From the NCBI GenBank assembly GCA_022813625.1, contig JAKLMB010000010.1, positions 496,001 to 560,000 of the forward strand: a DNA stretch of 64,000 nucleotides, given 5' to 3'. Under the pieces are notes generated by a model, which was not told the origin of the DNA, ran no database searches, and saw only the letters and a list, made by a program, of their open reading frames with translations. Source of the DNA: Aaosphaeria pasadenensis. Lineage: Eukaryota; Ascomycota; Dothideomycetes; Pleosporales. Shown one piece after another: positions 36,123 through 47,723 of this stretch (its first letter is position 1; the number at the start of each line of letters is the position of its first letter). The position numbers and the translations under genes are program-made.

Positions 36123-36484
36123 ATGCCTGTCGTAACCCGGTCCCAGAGTCGTCGTCTAGCTCAAGCGCAGCTAGACGCAACGCAATCTGGATCGTCTGAA
36201 CCCGCCACAAACCGCCCCAAGCCCACCAACAAACCCACCAAAACCACCAAAAAGCTCATCAAATCTACCAAAAAGCCAACCAAACCTGCCAAAAAGCCAA
36301 CCAAACCCACTGTTTCAGATTCGGAAAGCTCGAATACAGTGACCCTATACGGAATTCCAACCAACCTTACAACCCTGGGGAGGAAACACTTCCAGATCCC
36401 ATTCCTGAAGGAACTCCTCAGCACGTCAGTGAAGCCCAGGTATCTGGAACAGCAACTGAGAGTTCATTAGAAGCTCTCGTCAAT
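36123..36484 (+). other. Upstream coding-like segment of the NTPase gene with a frame break
   Basis: An ATG at 36123 starts MPVVTRSQSRRLAQAQLDAT, a common fungal opening, then a Lys/Thr/Pro-rich repeat. From about 36320 a different frame is open without a stop into the start at 36485 (reading PGEETLPDPIPEG on the way). The two frames can be joined by a 125-nt intron from 36194 (weak GTCTGA donor) to 36318 (good GTTTCAG acceptor). Otherwise there is a frameshift and the gene starts at 36485 or is damaged. Confidence 0.4.
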
Positions 36485-38761
36485 ATGCCCACAAGATCCC
36501 TTTGGTCTTGTCGTGGAAAGGGTTGTTCTTGCCCGCAGGGAATCTTTGAAGATTTGATCGACGAATGCACTCAATGTGGACATAAGATGCTCCTTCATCA
36601 TAGGAGGGGGGAGATATACCATTGGAATGTTGTAGGAGATTTTCCTTCCCCACGAGATGAGCTGATTACTTCAATTTTGAAGATAGTCAAAGAAACGGTG
36701 TTTGTTGCCATCCGCGCGACTCCCCAAGTTGGGAATACTGCTCTCCTTATGTTACTAGGGAACTATATTCTCTCTAGTGAACCAGAGCTAGACCCTATCT
36801 ACATTCGGGGTGGTACGGATAATTCCTATCAGCAAGGTACTTCGTATCGCGAAGTTTTTGAGATTGAAACCCCCAAGTGGGAGCGGTATAATGATCAACT
36901 TCGGAAACGAGAGAAGCTTCCACCTAACCGGTCAATAAGACACATATACCTCATAGACGAGGCTCAAACCTCCTATGACGATGCAGAGCTTTGGGAACTC
37001 TTTCACAAAAATCACCGGCCAAGCGGCAATTTGTGCGTGCTCATTTATTCTGGTGCGCCAGCCCGCTATCTGAACAGGGCGTCAGAGGCATTTAGTCACC
37101 ATGCCACCGATCTCATCGATTTACGTCCGTGTGAGCGGGGGCGACCATGCATGCTTTTTAAGCTCGATGATACAATCACTGTGGTCAACAAATGGGCCCT
37201 CGGGCAACAATATCAACTCGTTGGTCTGGTGCATCGGTACATTCATGATGCCACAGATGGACACCCTGGTATAGTCGCCTTTCTACTACAGCATTATGAT
37301 AATATGTTCGAGAAGGTAAGTGTGCTTTCTATATACCTTCGAGCAACAAATTGTAACATCTCATAGTACTACAAAAAGCCTTTCGTATTGTCACCAGTCA
37401 AGCATCATCTGTTAATATGCCAACACGAAGACCTATTCCTAGATTACCTGGACCGCCGGGGAAGAGGTATATGGTCATACGGAGCTGAGAAGTTCGTAAG
37501 AGATCAATTGAAGACATACTGGGGACTGCCTAAGCCCAAATACATCCATGTCAAGCTCGCTGACGTGCAAAAGGCGCTTCTTAGCGTTGCATCCAAAGAT
37601 GGCGGGTTTACTCACATACGGGATAAACTCGACGCAATCGACGCATTTGAATTTTGCCATGAGATGGGATATCTTCACGCTAATAAAAAAACCAGCTATG
37701 GCAGAGAGACAACCTATACCTTTCCGTCTCCAATCCACCGTCGGGTTGCATATCACCTTCTTTTCCCAGGTGGAGAACCAAATGCTGTCTTAGCGAGACT
37801 CAGTCTTAGAGACGTCTGCGTCAATGCAATTGCTCGCTTCAGTCCAAGCGCACTGCAACTCCGTGAACAGGGTACTGAGGGTTCATGGGAAAGATCAGAA
37901 GTTGTACGTCGCTATGAACTATACACCTGCCTTCAGCATGAAGTTTACGAGCTCCCGGTCCTATCTGAGTACTTTCATCACGAGCCTGGCCAAATCGACT
38001 TCTACATATCTTCAAGAAGGTGGAGAATCAAATTTATGCATGATGGAAAATGCACAGGGACCGATGACGAGTCAGACGACCTAGATGACTACATCATCAT
38101 CAACTTCTGCCCTCGATCCCAGCTCCGCATGGTCACACTAGAAGGTAAGTCAACCTCTTGCATTCCCCTATTCTTGGATTTACCACAGAATACTAAATCT
38201 TGTCTAGGTGATGCTCATTATCAGGTGTTCCACGTCGTGGTAGAACCCGATCGGCGACTCGCAGAGATATACACCTATGATCTCGAGCTACACAAGTCTT
38301 GGAAGCTCAGCGAAGAAAAACAAAGGTCGACAGCACAAGACCTAGTGAATCACGATGACTCGGTTTCGGGATCAGCAGCCATCTCGCCCGATGGGCTGGC
38401 ACCAACAGGAGGAGGAGAGGCACAGGAACTGGAAAGGTTGCGGCTGGTATATGAAGGAATGGAAGATAACAGGAGAAAGATGGGAGAGAACAATAAAAAG
38501 AGGGAAGAGGACAGGAGAAAGATAGAAGAGTACAAGAGAAAGATAGAAGAGGGCGAGAGAAAGTTGGAAGAGGACAAGAGAAAGACGGAAGAGGTCAGGA
38601 GAGAGATGGAGCGGAAAACCCAAGAATTGGAGCGCCGAGTGGAGGAAGCAGAACGGCAATTAGAGCTTGCAAGACAGACAGCAGAGCGCCAGAAAAGGAA
38701 ACCAGAAAGGCAAGATCAAGAACCCCCGAATCCGCCGTCGAAGAAAGCGAAAAAAGGGTAG
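36485..38761 (+). CDS. DEAQ-type P-loop NTPase / nuclease-like protein, apparently degenerate
   Basis: Exons 36485-37315, 37367-38144 and 38208-38761 give 720 residues. The order is: a Cys/His cluster (CRGKGCSCPQG, CTQCGHKMLLHH; 11-40); a P-loop ATPase-like domain with FVAIRATPQVGNTALLMLL at the Walker A place and IYLIDEAQTSYDD at Walker B; a winged-helix-like middle; then a segment GQIDFYISSRRWRIKFMHDG followed by DDYIIINF. That segment matches the restriction-endonuclease-like domain of Crinkler/CR-type fungal proteins as I remember it. A seven-residue-repeat coiled coil and a basic end (PPSKKAKKG, NLS-like) close it. Walker A lacks its Lys (GNT for GKT) and the usual catalytic Glu is Lys, so activity is doubtful. 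The 63-nt second intron is in frame. Confidence 0.65.
38462..38629 (+). repeat. 21-bp minisatellite encoding exact heptads
   Basis: Eight consecutive 21-bp units encode seven-residue blocks such as EDRRKIE, EYKRKIE, EGERKLE and EDKRKTE. The repeat period equals a coiled-coil heptad, so unit gain or loss changes coil length without changing register. Confidence 0.85.
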
Positions 38762-39231
38762 TTAGAGAGGGCGTAATTTTCCAGCATCGTCAACGTCGTA
38801 TGACCGCCAGGCGCCAGGAGCTCAGTTATCTTTCTCCCCGTCCAAGAGACCGTTCGGCAGTTCCTTTCTCTCTCTATATCATATCGATTTTCGGGAACGT
38901 ATGTGATGTTTTTATATTTCCTTTTTAGGGGACTTGGACCATGGTTACTTCGAGCTGGAGGTGAAGGGGGGTAGGTCAGGACATGGTTAGGAAGAACGCC
39001 TGGGAGATGTACTTGTATCATCTGATTTGACATTATTTGAATTGGGTGATGATGTGGCATGTATTTTCAACTGAATTTTAGACATATAATAGACACGATA
39101 TGGTTTTACATCACGGGGTTCAAGTGTTTTTTTCTTTGTTCTTCGATTGTCTGCTGTTGATATCATGGGTAAAAGGGTATCTCAATTCTCGCTCTTCTCG
39201 CTACGTAGACTACAGATCAAAACGAAAATGC
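38762..39231. other. Convergent intergenic region
   Basis: 3' flanks of the NTPase gene (plus) and membrane-protein gene (minus). Nothing else recognised. Confidence 0.5.
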
Positions 39232-41463
39232 TCAAGGCAGGAGTTTACTCTCATCCTCCGACTTCTCGCGCTGTTTCTGGAGGCTGACGGGGATCTTCCC
39301 GGAGTACCCAATGTCGCCCTGAGCCTTCTCCAGCTTCCTCGTGACCTTGCCGACGAGCTTCGCGATCCAGCGGTCGTTGGCCATGGCGCTCACGGTGCTA
39401 ACGCCAGCCTTGCGCATGCCGTCCCTCGTCTTGACGCCCGCCTCCTTGAACCCCGTGTCCACCTTCCGCAGGAAATTCCTGAACCCCTTGTCCTCCGCGG
39501 CGGGGCCGATCGTCGAGCCCGACATGCCGCTCCCCGTCGCCGCGGACGCGATGCTACTGGCCTCGCTGTCTGACAGCTCCCCGGAGAGGCGCTTTCCAGC
39601 GAGATCCGTAGTGACGCGCTTGAGTTCGCGGAGGGTCTTCGCCTCCTCGAAGTCCTTGTCTGTCTCGATGACCTTTGTCGCTTTCACGAGCGCGGCGATG
39701 AAGTTGAGCAGGTCCTGGTGGAAGCGCGCGGGCAGGTGGACGTGCGCCGAGATCTGCAAGTTCGCCTCGTCCTTACGCAGCTGGTCGAGCGCCGTCTGCG
39801 CCTGGACTTCCCGGGGCGTGCCCTCCGCGTCCTTCGCGGCCTGCTCCATCTCGAGCTCTTCGAACTCGGTGGGCTGGGACGGCATGATGTGCTCGTGGTG
39901 CGGGAACATGTAGGTGGGGATGGAGAGCGTGGCGTCGGCGCCGGCGACGGAGACGACTTGTTTGAGGTCGACGGACCCTGGGAGGACGCGGTGCGCCATG
40001 ATGTCGCCGATCTTGTAGTGCGTTTCTATGTCGTAGTTGGTGTTGATGGGGAATTGCGCGTTGCCGCGCATGTCTTTGAGGCCGACGGCGAAGTTGGCGT
40101 CGGCGAGCCAGGCGGATATGCGGGCTTTGAGGCGGCGGACGTCGGGGTCCTGGGTCGAGTAGTGCTTGAAGAGGTACTGGTCCATTAGGCTCACGAACCA
40201 TTTCCCGGATCCGGCGGCGGTTATCGATTTGAAACTGACTGGATGGAAGTAGCAGATGGGGTTGAGGAGTAATCGATAGAGAAGTGGTAGCCTGTGTAAG
40301 AACTTCTTGACTCCTGGGTAGTTTGTCTTCTTCAAGGTGGAAAGTCGGATAGAACGTGAAGGTGGGTGAGGGATTGAGGGGCGACTGTGGATGTGAGCGC
40401 ATATGGCGGCTCGGAGGTCGTCTTCATTCTCTACATCTAGCCCGTCATCGTTCTCGTTCTCGTTCTTTTTGCTATTGCGCTTCAGGTCGTCAATGGCCAG
40501 TTTTATCTCGCTGGTATCCTGGATATGCTTGATGATCTCATTATATTGGTGGCTGGCCTCGTTTTCGTCCGGAGAGAGCTTCTTCACTGATTGGAAAGCC
40601 GATCCGGCATCTGGAGCCTCTTCAGGAGGATCACCTCCCGTCATTGCCTCGGCAAGCCCAACATGTGCCGAGCGTTTCCCATCGAGGGGCGCTGATGCCG
40701 CTCTTAGTATTGCCGTGTCTTTCACCATGAAAGAATCGTCGTCGCTTTGGACCGAGTCCGGCTTCAAAGATCCGAATGTCATTTCCCAATCTCCTCCCTT
40801 GACATTAGCGTAGACATCGTCGACTACGATTTCTCTCAGCAGCGATACCGTCACTTCATCCGTCTGTATGGCAAGTTCCATATCCTCAGAAAGCTTGATG
40901 CCCACCTCCACGCCGTGGGCGACGAGGGTCAACGTCGAAAGCGAAAGAGTGACCCCGCGTATGGAAAAGAGGCCCTGGACATCGCCGTCGATTTCCAAGG
41001 CAGGGAGATCGAAGAACGCAACTTTATCCTTGATAAAGTGCAAATCCCGCAGCAGTGTCCCCCGAAGAGTCTTGCGGGCGAATCTCGCCGCGGCATCGAA
41101 TTGGAATAGACAGGTCAGGACAATTGCGGGGTAACAGAGCCCTGCGAAAACCCAATATAGGAGCCAGGACGTCGAAGCAATGACATACGCAAGGTTGAGT
41201 GTCGATATGATGGTCCATAGTGGGAGAAAAGGCACGACACGGTGGCCATGATATTCACCAAGAACGAGAGAGTAGGAGAGGACTGGAGCCCCCGCGATCA
41301 GCCAGCGCGTTGGCCGAAACACGGCGGTGATGAGAACGAGGGCAGCAGCAAAGGCACCGGTACCAGTGTACCATCTTGAACTTGATGAAGATTGCTTCGT
41401 GGGCTTGGTCCCTGACTTGCGATTGGGTAGATGTGGCAGCTTGCGCTCCTCTGCAGTTTCCAT
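39232..41463 (-). CDS. Conserved-looking fungal membrane protein, unknown function
   Basis: Single exon, 743 residues. A Lys/Ser-rich cytosolic head (1-33) is followed by four hydrophobic stretches at about 34-49, 54-69, 77-98 and 100-121. A segment of alternating hydrophobic residues (about 150-235, e.g. FSIRGVTLSLSTLTLVAHGV) looks like extended beta structure. A linker rich in Asp/Glu/Asn comes next, then a second region at about 370-560 with KIGDIMAHRVLPGSVDLKQV. The C-terminus is helical and charged. The layout, an N-terminal membrane anchor followed by long beta segments, resembles lipid-transfer or mitochondrial/ER contact proteins, but no homology can be claimed. Third-position GC is much higher in the 3' half. 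Confidence 0.7.
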   Translation of the reverse strand: METAEERKLPHLPNRKSGTKPTKQSSSSSRWYTGTGAFAAALVLITAVFRPTRWLIAGAPVLSYSLVLGEYHGHRVVPFLPLWTIISTLNLAYVIASTSWLLYWVFAGLCYPAIVLTCLFQFDAAARFARKTLRGTLLRDLHFIKDKVAFFDLPALEIDGDVQGLFSIRGVTLSLSTLTLVAHGVEVGIKLSEDMELAIQTDEVTVSLLREIVVDDVYANVKGGDWEMTFGSLKPDSVQSDDDSFMVKDTAILRAASAPLDGKRSAHVGLAEAMTGGDPPEEAPDAGSAFQSVKKLSPDENEASHQYNEIIKHIQDTSEIKLAIDDLKRNSKKNENENDDGLDVENEDDLRAAICAHIHSRPSIPHPPSRSIRLSTLKKTNYPGVKKFLHRLPLLYRLLLNPICYFHPVSFKSITAAGSGKWFVSLMDQYLFKHYSTQDPDVRRLKARISAWLADANFAVGLKDMRGNAQFPINTNYDIETHYKIGDIMAHRVLPGSVDLKQVVSVAGADATLSIPTYMFPHHEHIMPSQPTEFEELEMEQAAKDAEGTPREVQAQTALDQLRKDEANLQISAHVHLPARFHQDLLNFIAALVKATKVIETDKDFEEAKTLRELKRVTTDLAGKRLSGELSDSEASSIASAATGSGMSGSTIGPAAEDKGFRNFLRKVDTGFKEAGVKTRDGMRKAGVSTVSAMANDRWIAKLVGKVTRKLEKAQGDIGYSGKIPVSLQKQREKSEDESKLLP

Positions 41464-44400
41464 AGCTTGGATGTGGCGCGTAGAGAAAGCAACGTATTGC
41501 GGAAAAGGTTTGACGAAAAGGTTAGATTCTGGTCAAATGGCCATCATGTCAACTCGAGTGATATCGAGATATGTAGAATTGAGGGATATGAAGACAGCCA
41601 GAGGACGAACTGCATGGCTGCTGTCTATGGATACGAGGTTCGCGCAACAGTGCTAAACGATGTTGTGTGCGTGACGTCAAAATGCCAAGCCTCTGTATAG
41701 TAACTAACCACATGGGTGCGACTCGCTATATCGGGTGTACATATTCGATATTTTGAAGACACGATCCGGATGCATTTGCAAGTGGTATAGATTTGGACGA
41801 CGTGAGGAAACGACGTCAAAGTAAACAGTGTCAGATGTTTCGTCTCTAATGAATTATCCATTAACAGAGCACGGGCACATCGATTTCCTAGGTCTCCCAT
41901 GGTAGTTCACACACTTGGCCACCCAATCAAAGGGCACGTGGAGTCCGCCGAACATTGACTGCTAGGCACATGTCAATCATCCAAAAATTAAGGGGAGCAA
42001 GACAATGATTGCGACAGCTTCAGGCAATAACACTGTTATGCTATGATGCGCATACATCTTCAAGAAACATGCAAACTTAGAAACTGTGCCATGACATGCA
42101 ATGACACGGCTATTGAGACACATTCCATGACTCTGATCTGTAGGTATGTAGCGCTTGTTTGATCCGACCGTATGTTGAAATCTCAGTCAATGTTTCATTC
42201 GAAAACATCATCGGTCGACTTAGGTCCTTCTAAAACTCATGTGTATAATCTCACCATGAGCAATCGGGACTCGGACTTCGGTACCACGTAGCAGCGCTGA
42301 TCGGAGTGAATATCTCAAGCCACTCAGCAGACTCACCGTCTGTTTTCGAAAATATGTCCGAACTAGAGTTCACATGTATATACGCAACAAACTGTACGCC
42401 ACAACATGGCTTGAAGATAACAGCTAGAGGCGGTGAGCGTGAAGTGACAAACTCGCTGTCATAAAGCTTTATAAGTTGACAGCGGTGAAGGATCTAATTT
42501 GATCATCAAAACATGTAGCTTCTTTGAGTTTGAAAGAAAACATGCGCATTGAGGATTTCGGGGGAGCAGGTCGCGATTAGATTCACTGCTGCAGTCCATA
42601 GTCGTGTGGTCACTGTGTACTCTGATAGGAGGCATTTCATGCGTCCGGTGGGCCGTTAACCATGCCATGAGCGCATGAGAGCCTCATTGCTTCTTTAGAC
42701 GACAAGAGACTGTGCCTCAAGGCGGAGCATGTATGTGAGGAATTAATATCCTGAAGCTGGCCCAATCCATACATACTCCGCTGGGGAAAAGTGTTGTGAT
42801 GCTCTGAATATATGCATCCATCCTGCGTCTGCCAGGGAACACCGCGGCCGTTGAACAGCGCTCAAGACGACATCATCATCGCTGCTCAGTATGTGCCGAT
42901 ATTCTCTGCCATCCTTACCGTCGCATCCTGTGGCAGGAAATTACATTTGAAGCTCTTCAGCGTAGCGATTCTCTCGGCCTCTCGGCCGCGGATATCCGTA
43001 GGAGAACAGGAGAACAACTACAGCCGGCACAGCATTTCGGAATGTTTGTGGGGGAGATGATGGAGGCAGTTGGGCGTCCAGAATGTACTTGCAGACATGG
43101 AGTATCGGTTTCGTTGAGTGCGATGGTTGTCAGGCTTGGGCTTTGTTGAATCGATCGAACCCCCTTACTACCTCCCGACCTGCCGGTGAGGAAAAGATGG
43201 ATGGGTAGCGAGCGAAGCGCGGCGGGAGGAGCTCCAACGGGCAGTCCTTTCAGTATTAACCCTTTGCGGTCATCGGAAAAATTTCCTTAACTTCGCCCGC
43301 TGCATTTTACATATTTTTGAGATGGTCAATGGCCTTTGTGCCGACGTAAGCCTTTGGTGGGTTGTGAAGTCGGGTTCGAGATGATTGCTGAGCTGAGGCT
43401 GATGCAACGAAGGTAATATCCGTTTATTCGGAGAGGAGAGCATTCCTTAAATTCCTGGTTGGCCGAACAAGAATAATGCAAATGTGGCCGGATGGATTCG
43501 GTTGTAGATGGTCGTAAATGGCCAATGGTTGGTATTGTACAGCGCTGTTGGGATTGTTAGAGCATTGTGGTGGTGGTGTTGAGGTTGAGGCAGAGGCAAG
43601 GTGAACAGAACAGGCGTTCATGCCTTCAAACGCCAGCAGATCACTGGTCATTACAAGGCGTGCGAGATAGGTCTACAGCGATAACGTGTTAGATTGTACT
43701 CGTATGCGCTCTCCAGTGTACAGTGTAGGGCGGCCAATTCATTCACTTGATAGGTGCAGCCCGGGCCTGGATCCTCACATGGCTGGCTTGTGTGCCTTGA
43801 AACTGTACCTAGGTACTAGGTTATTGTCAACGATTATTGCCTGCCTGTTGGACCACTGGACACCGGAAAGTAGTGATGATTGTGTGTTGATGGTTGTTTG
43901 CTGTAGGAAGGAAGAATTATTGGCTACGTCATGGTCAAACACACGGCGAACCGGATCCGCAGGCCCGCAAGCAGCCAGAATACCCCATGTGCCCGCTTAC
44001 TTTGCCCGCATCGCTGTTGGTCGGGGTATTGTCTACAACTAATAACTATGTTTTAATAGAGATCAGATGATTGATGGAGGGGAAAGAGAGCGACACCACA
44101 GACTCGGTGAATTAATTCCTGAATTGGTTTAAGATGTTTATAACTGTAGTGTACGGAGTATGTACTTCCAGCTACTTTGTATTGGGTAACTCCCACGCAC
44201 ACAGTCTACTGTAGTGTACACAGTTCCTCGTAGGTGCAGGTAGGCAGTGCGTATCTCTGACGACACGCGACAGTAAGCTGGGCATCAAAGTCGTGGCGTC
44301 TCAGCAGCATCCTCCATATTGATGCGCATGCATGATGATGCTGTTGGGCCGAGAGAGAGAGAACAGCGGTGCACCGTCATGTCTGGACAAGTTTCCTTCC

Positions 44401-45915
44401 CTTCATCGTGATAGACACATGTATCGGGTTACTTTGGACAAAGTCGGACATGGCATGTCTTGTCGGTTACTACTGTTGTGGACGCCATTGGCAATTGAGC
44501 CACAGCCCAGCCATTCCCTTGTCCGCACTGAGGCATGGCTTACCTCGTGCTTTGAGCGAGCTTGAGAGAGAGCTCATCATCGCAGGTCGGCTCCCATGTG
44601 TGTCATGCTACACTACGTGACTATCCCAGCGCATTTCTTTGTGTGCGGGGAAGCAGATGGCTCGACCAACCAGCGTCACACCGAGAGGGGAAGTTCATGT
44701 GCTTTAGGTGGAAGGGGTCCAAGAGGTCGAACGGGAATACAACTTCTCTAATACTTGTTCCTCCTCTCTTCCAATCTCTTTGTTCTCTCCTGCTAGATAC
44801 CTACTTCATTATTCATAACTACCCTACCACTGCGTTGAAACAACTTGTCGCTTGGTACCGTGGGAGACGAGACGCAAGGCATCGTAGCTATCGAGTACGA
44901 GACGTTTCCATTCCGCACACGTTTGATTCCAGTGTCGAAACATCCCACCTCTGTTTGTCCTTCCTCCACTTTACGATAATAGCGACAAGCGGCCAGCGAT
45001 CAGCGAGGGCGACATCGGTCTTATTGCACGTTGTGTTTGGTGTGTGTTTCCTCTGTTCGTTCAGCCTCTGTATCGTGTCTACCCTCTACCATTTTCCCTA
45101 CTGTCTGCCCTGCCTTGCCCCACCCGGGACAGGTACCGTACAGTACAGTATCTACTCCACCTTCTCCAGCTCCAGCCCATTTCCGCTGCCGCCGCCCACT
45201 CGTACTCTACATAGTAGGGACTACTAGAGACTACTGAGAGTGTCCACTTGGCTTGGCACGAATCAGACCTCCTCCTTCGTCTCAGCCCGTTACCAGTCAG
45301 GTAATGTATGCAATCCAACTTTTCTTTCCTTACTATTATTATTCCTTCGCCCGTTGGCCTCTCTTCCCTCCGAACCAAAAAAAAGAAGTCCCAAATCCTC
45401 CGCGCCGCATTCGCAATAATCATAGTCGCGGGTTGACTCGGAGCTCCGCCGAGCCGCCCGCGACAATGCTGTGGCCGTTCCTCCAAGCAGATGTGTCCCA
45501 AAATGCATTTCCGAGCGTATATCAACCAAATTCACCCTCCACGGCCGCGGCTTATACCGTACACTCTGATGTATTCCGCCGTCCAATTGCAGACAACAAC
45601 AAGCCACGAATAGTGAATCTCACAAGAATCCTCTTTGAATTTGCCCACTATTCATTATTATTGCATTGTTATGCAACCCCAGCGCACTTTGATTCCCCGC
45701 AAGTCCTAGTCGAGCCTTATCCGTGCGAGTCCCAGTGGTGTACTTGGATACATATTCACTACCTCTCTGTTTGAATGTATCTTGCGTCAGTGCATTCACA
45801 CCTACGTTTTGCCCCATTTATATCTTCTCTATATCTCTCTCCATTCCCCCTTCTCTTTCTCTTTTGATTGACCATTCACACAACCTCCTCTCTTTTCGAT
45901 TGTCTCTAACGAACC
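41464..45915. other. 4.5-kb divergent intergenic region
   Basis: It lies between the membrane-protein gene (minus) and the carrier gene (plus). ORFs here lack motifs. From about 44740 to 45915 the plus strand is rich in CT tracts, as expected for a long promoter and leader of the highly expressed carrier gene. No transposon or RNA recognised. Confidence 0.4.
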
Positions 45916-47003
45916 ATGTCAGCAACTTTCAAGATGCCTACCTCGCGCGTTGTCGAGAATGCAAAGCAGACCTCAGAGTCCGTCCTCTCGGACGCATCAT
46001 CTGCCGTCAAGACTGCTGCAGAGAATCCCAAGCGGGCAACTGCTGACCTGTTACACACCCCATTCATGCGTGCTGCATTGCCGTTCATCAATGGTGGCAT
46101 TGCTGGAATGACTGCTACAACCGTCATCCAGCCTGTGGACATGATCAAGGTCCGCTTACAGCTCGCCGGCGAGGGTGTCAAGACTGGTCCCAAGCCAACA
46201 CCAGTTACCGTCTTCCGGGACATCGTGGCTTCTGGCAAGGTTCTGGACCTATACACGGGTCTCAGTGCAGGTATCCTCAGGCAAGCCGTGTACACCACCG
46301 CACGATTGGGCTTCTTCGACACATTCATGAAGAGGCTCACTGTCTCGGCAGAGAGCAAAGGCCAGAAGATCGGCTTCAAGGAGCGGGCTGGTGCTGGCCT
46401 CGCCGCAGGAGGTTTGGCAGCCGTGGTCGGAAATCCTGCAGATCTCGCACTCATCCGAATGCAATCGGACGGTCTGAAGCCTGTCGCCCAACGAGCCAAT
46501 TACACCTCCGTCATCGACGCCCTTACCCGGATATCCAAGAACGAGGGCGTTCTCCGACTATGGGCTGGCTGCTACCCGACCGTCGTCCGCGCAATGGCAC
46601 TCAACTTCGGCCAACTCGCTTTCTTCTCCGAGGCAAAGAATCAACTCAAGGGCACTTCGCTTTCCTCGCGATCACAGACGCTGACCGCCAGCGCCGTCGC
46701 TGGTTTCTTCGCTTCGTTCTTCTCCCTTCCTTTCGACTTCGTCAAGACGAGGTTGCAGAAGCAGACCCGCGCCCCCGACGGCACACTGCCGTACAAGGGC
46801 ATGTTCGATTGCTTCAAGCAGGTCGCCAAGGATGAGGGTCTCTTGCGATTTTACAGAGGTTTCGGTACCTATTACGTGAGAATCGCACCACACGCGTAAG
46901 CAATTGATCCCGACAACCCCTCCACCTTTTGAACAAAAGCTAACCAATCCATAGCATGGTGACGCTCATCGTCGCGGACTACCTTGGCTTCATCACCAAG
47001 TGA
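45916..47003 (+). CDS. Mitochondrial 2-oxoglutarate/malate carrier (SLC25 family)
   Basis: Two exons, 45916-46895 and 46955-47003, around a 59-nt intron give 342 residues. After a ~45-residue N-terminal extension come three mitochondrial carrier repeats with the Px[DE]xx[KR] signatures PVDMIKVR, PADLALIR and PFDFVKTR. The second signature followed by MQSDGLKP matches the oxoglutarate carrier rather than the dicarboxylate carrier. FYRGFGTYYVRIAPHA then MVTLIVADYLGF is the expected end. It would exchange 2-oxoglutarate for malate across the inner membrane, serving the malate-aspartate shuttle and nitrogen metabolism. The ATG sits in a good ACC-ATG context after a CT-rich leader. High third-position GC suggests strong expression. 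Confidence 0.88.
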
Positions 47004-47723
47004 GCCAGTCGAATCGTTTGCTCAGCCTTTTATATGCTCGTCGCGGAGCCTGGCGAAATAAGAAGGATTTGCGAGGATAGACGATCCGGGATGGTTGGAT
47101 GAAAACTTTTGAATCGTCGTCTTGACTTTTTTTACATCTTTCATATGTCTTGTCGTCGTGGGTCCCATTCTGCGATTTGGAAATCGTTATCGGCGTCCGT
47201 GGCGCTACTCGTACATACCATGGTCGGCGCACCGGGTTGTACCCTATTCTTATTATCTGTCTCCATTTAACATTAAGTTCATACCAACGCTACGACTGTC
47301 GAAATGAAATGATACGGAACGAAATTAGTCTACTGCTTTGACGATGTGAACATCGCTATAGTGATTCGGAATTGGTGTGATATCAGAGTGATAAGACTTT
47401 TCAAGGTTAACATTCGAATTGTCGAGCATTGCTCTCGTGAATTACGTCTGATGCTAGATATTTCGAATCTAAGCGGCGCAGAAAAGTAAAAGCCCATGGT
47501 GAAAGTTTGAGTCGTACGAAGTCCCCCAGCTTAGACCGCGAATCAATTTAGAACCCCACACTTCACCTTTGGTGGGCGCAACCACGCGCACGTGACACAG
47601 ATCCACGCTAAAAGTGCAAGTCGCGTCTCCCCACGCGCCTCTGGCCGACAATGAAGCAAGATATCCAGCGGCCAAAAAATGCCCACCAAGTCCTAGAATC
47701 CACCACCAGCCCAACATCAGAAG
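47004..47723. other. Intergenic region between carrier and NSE2 genes
   Basis: Same-strand spacer with the carrier 3' UTR and the NSE2 promoter; no specific element recognised. Confidence 0.4.

Noticed and set aside
44562..45227. 221-codon plus-strand ORF upstream of the mitochondrial carrier
   Set aside because: Composition is that of CT-rich leader and promoter DNA; no domain and no consistent exon partner.
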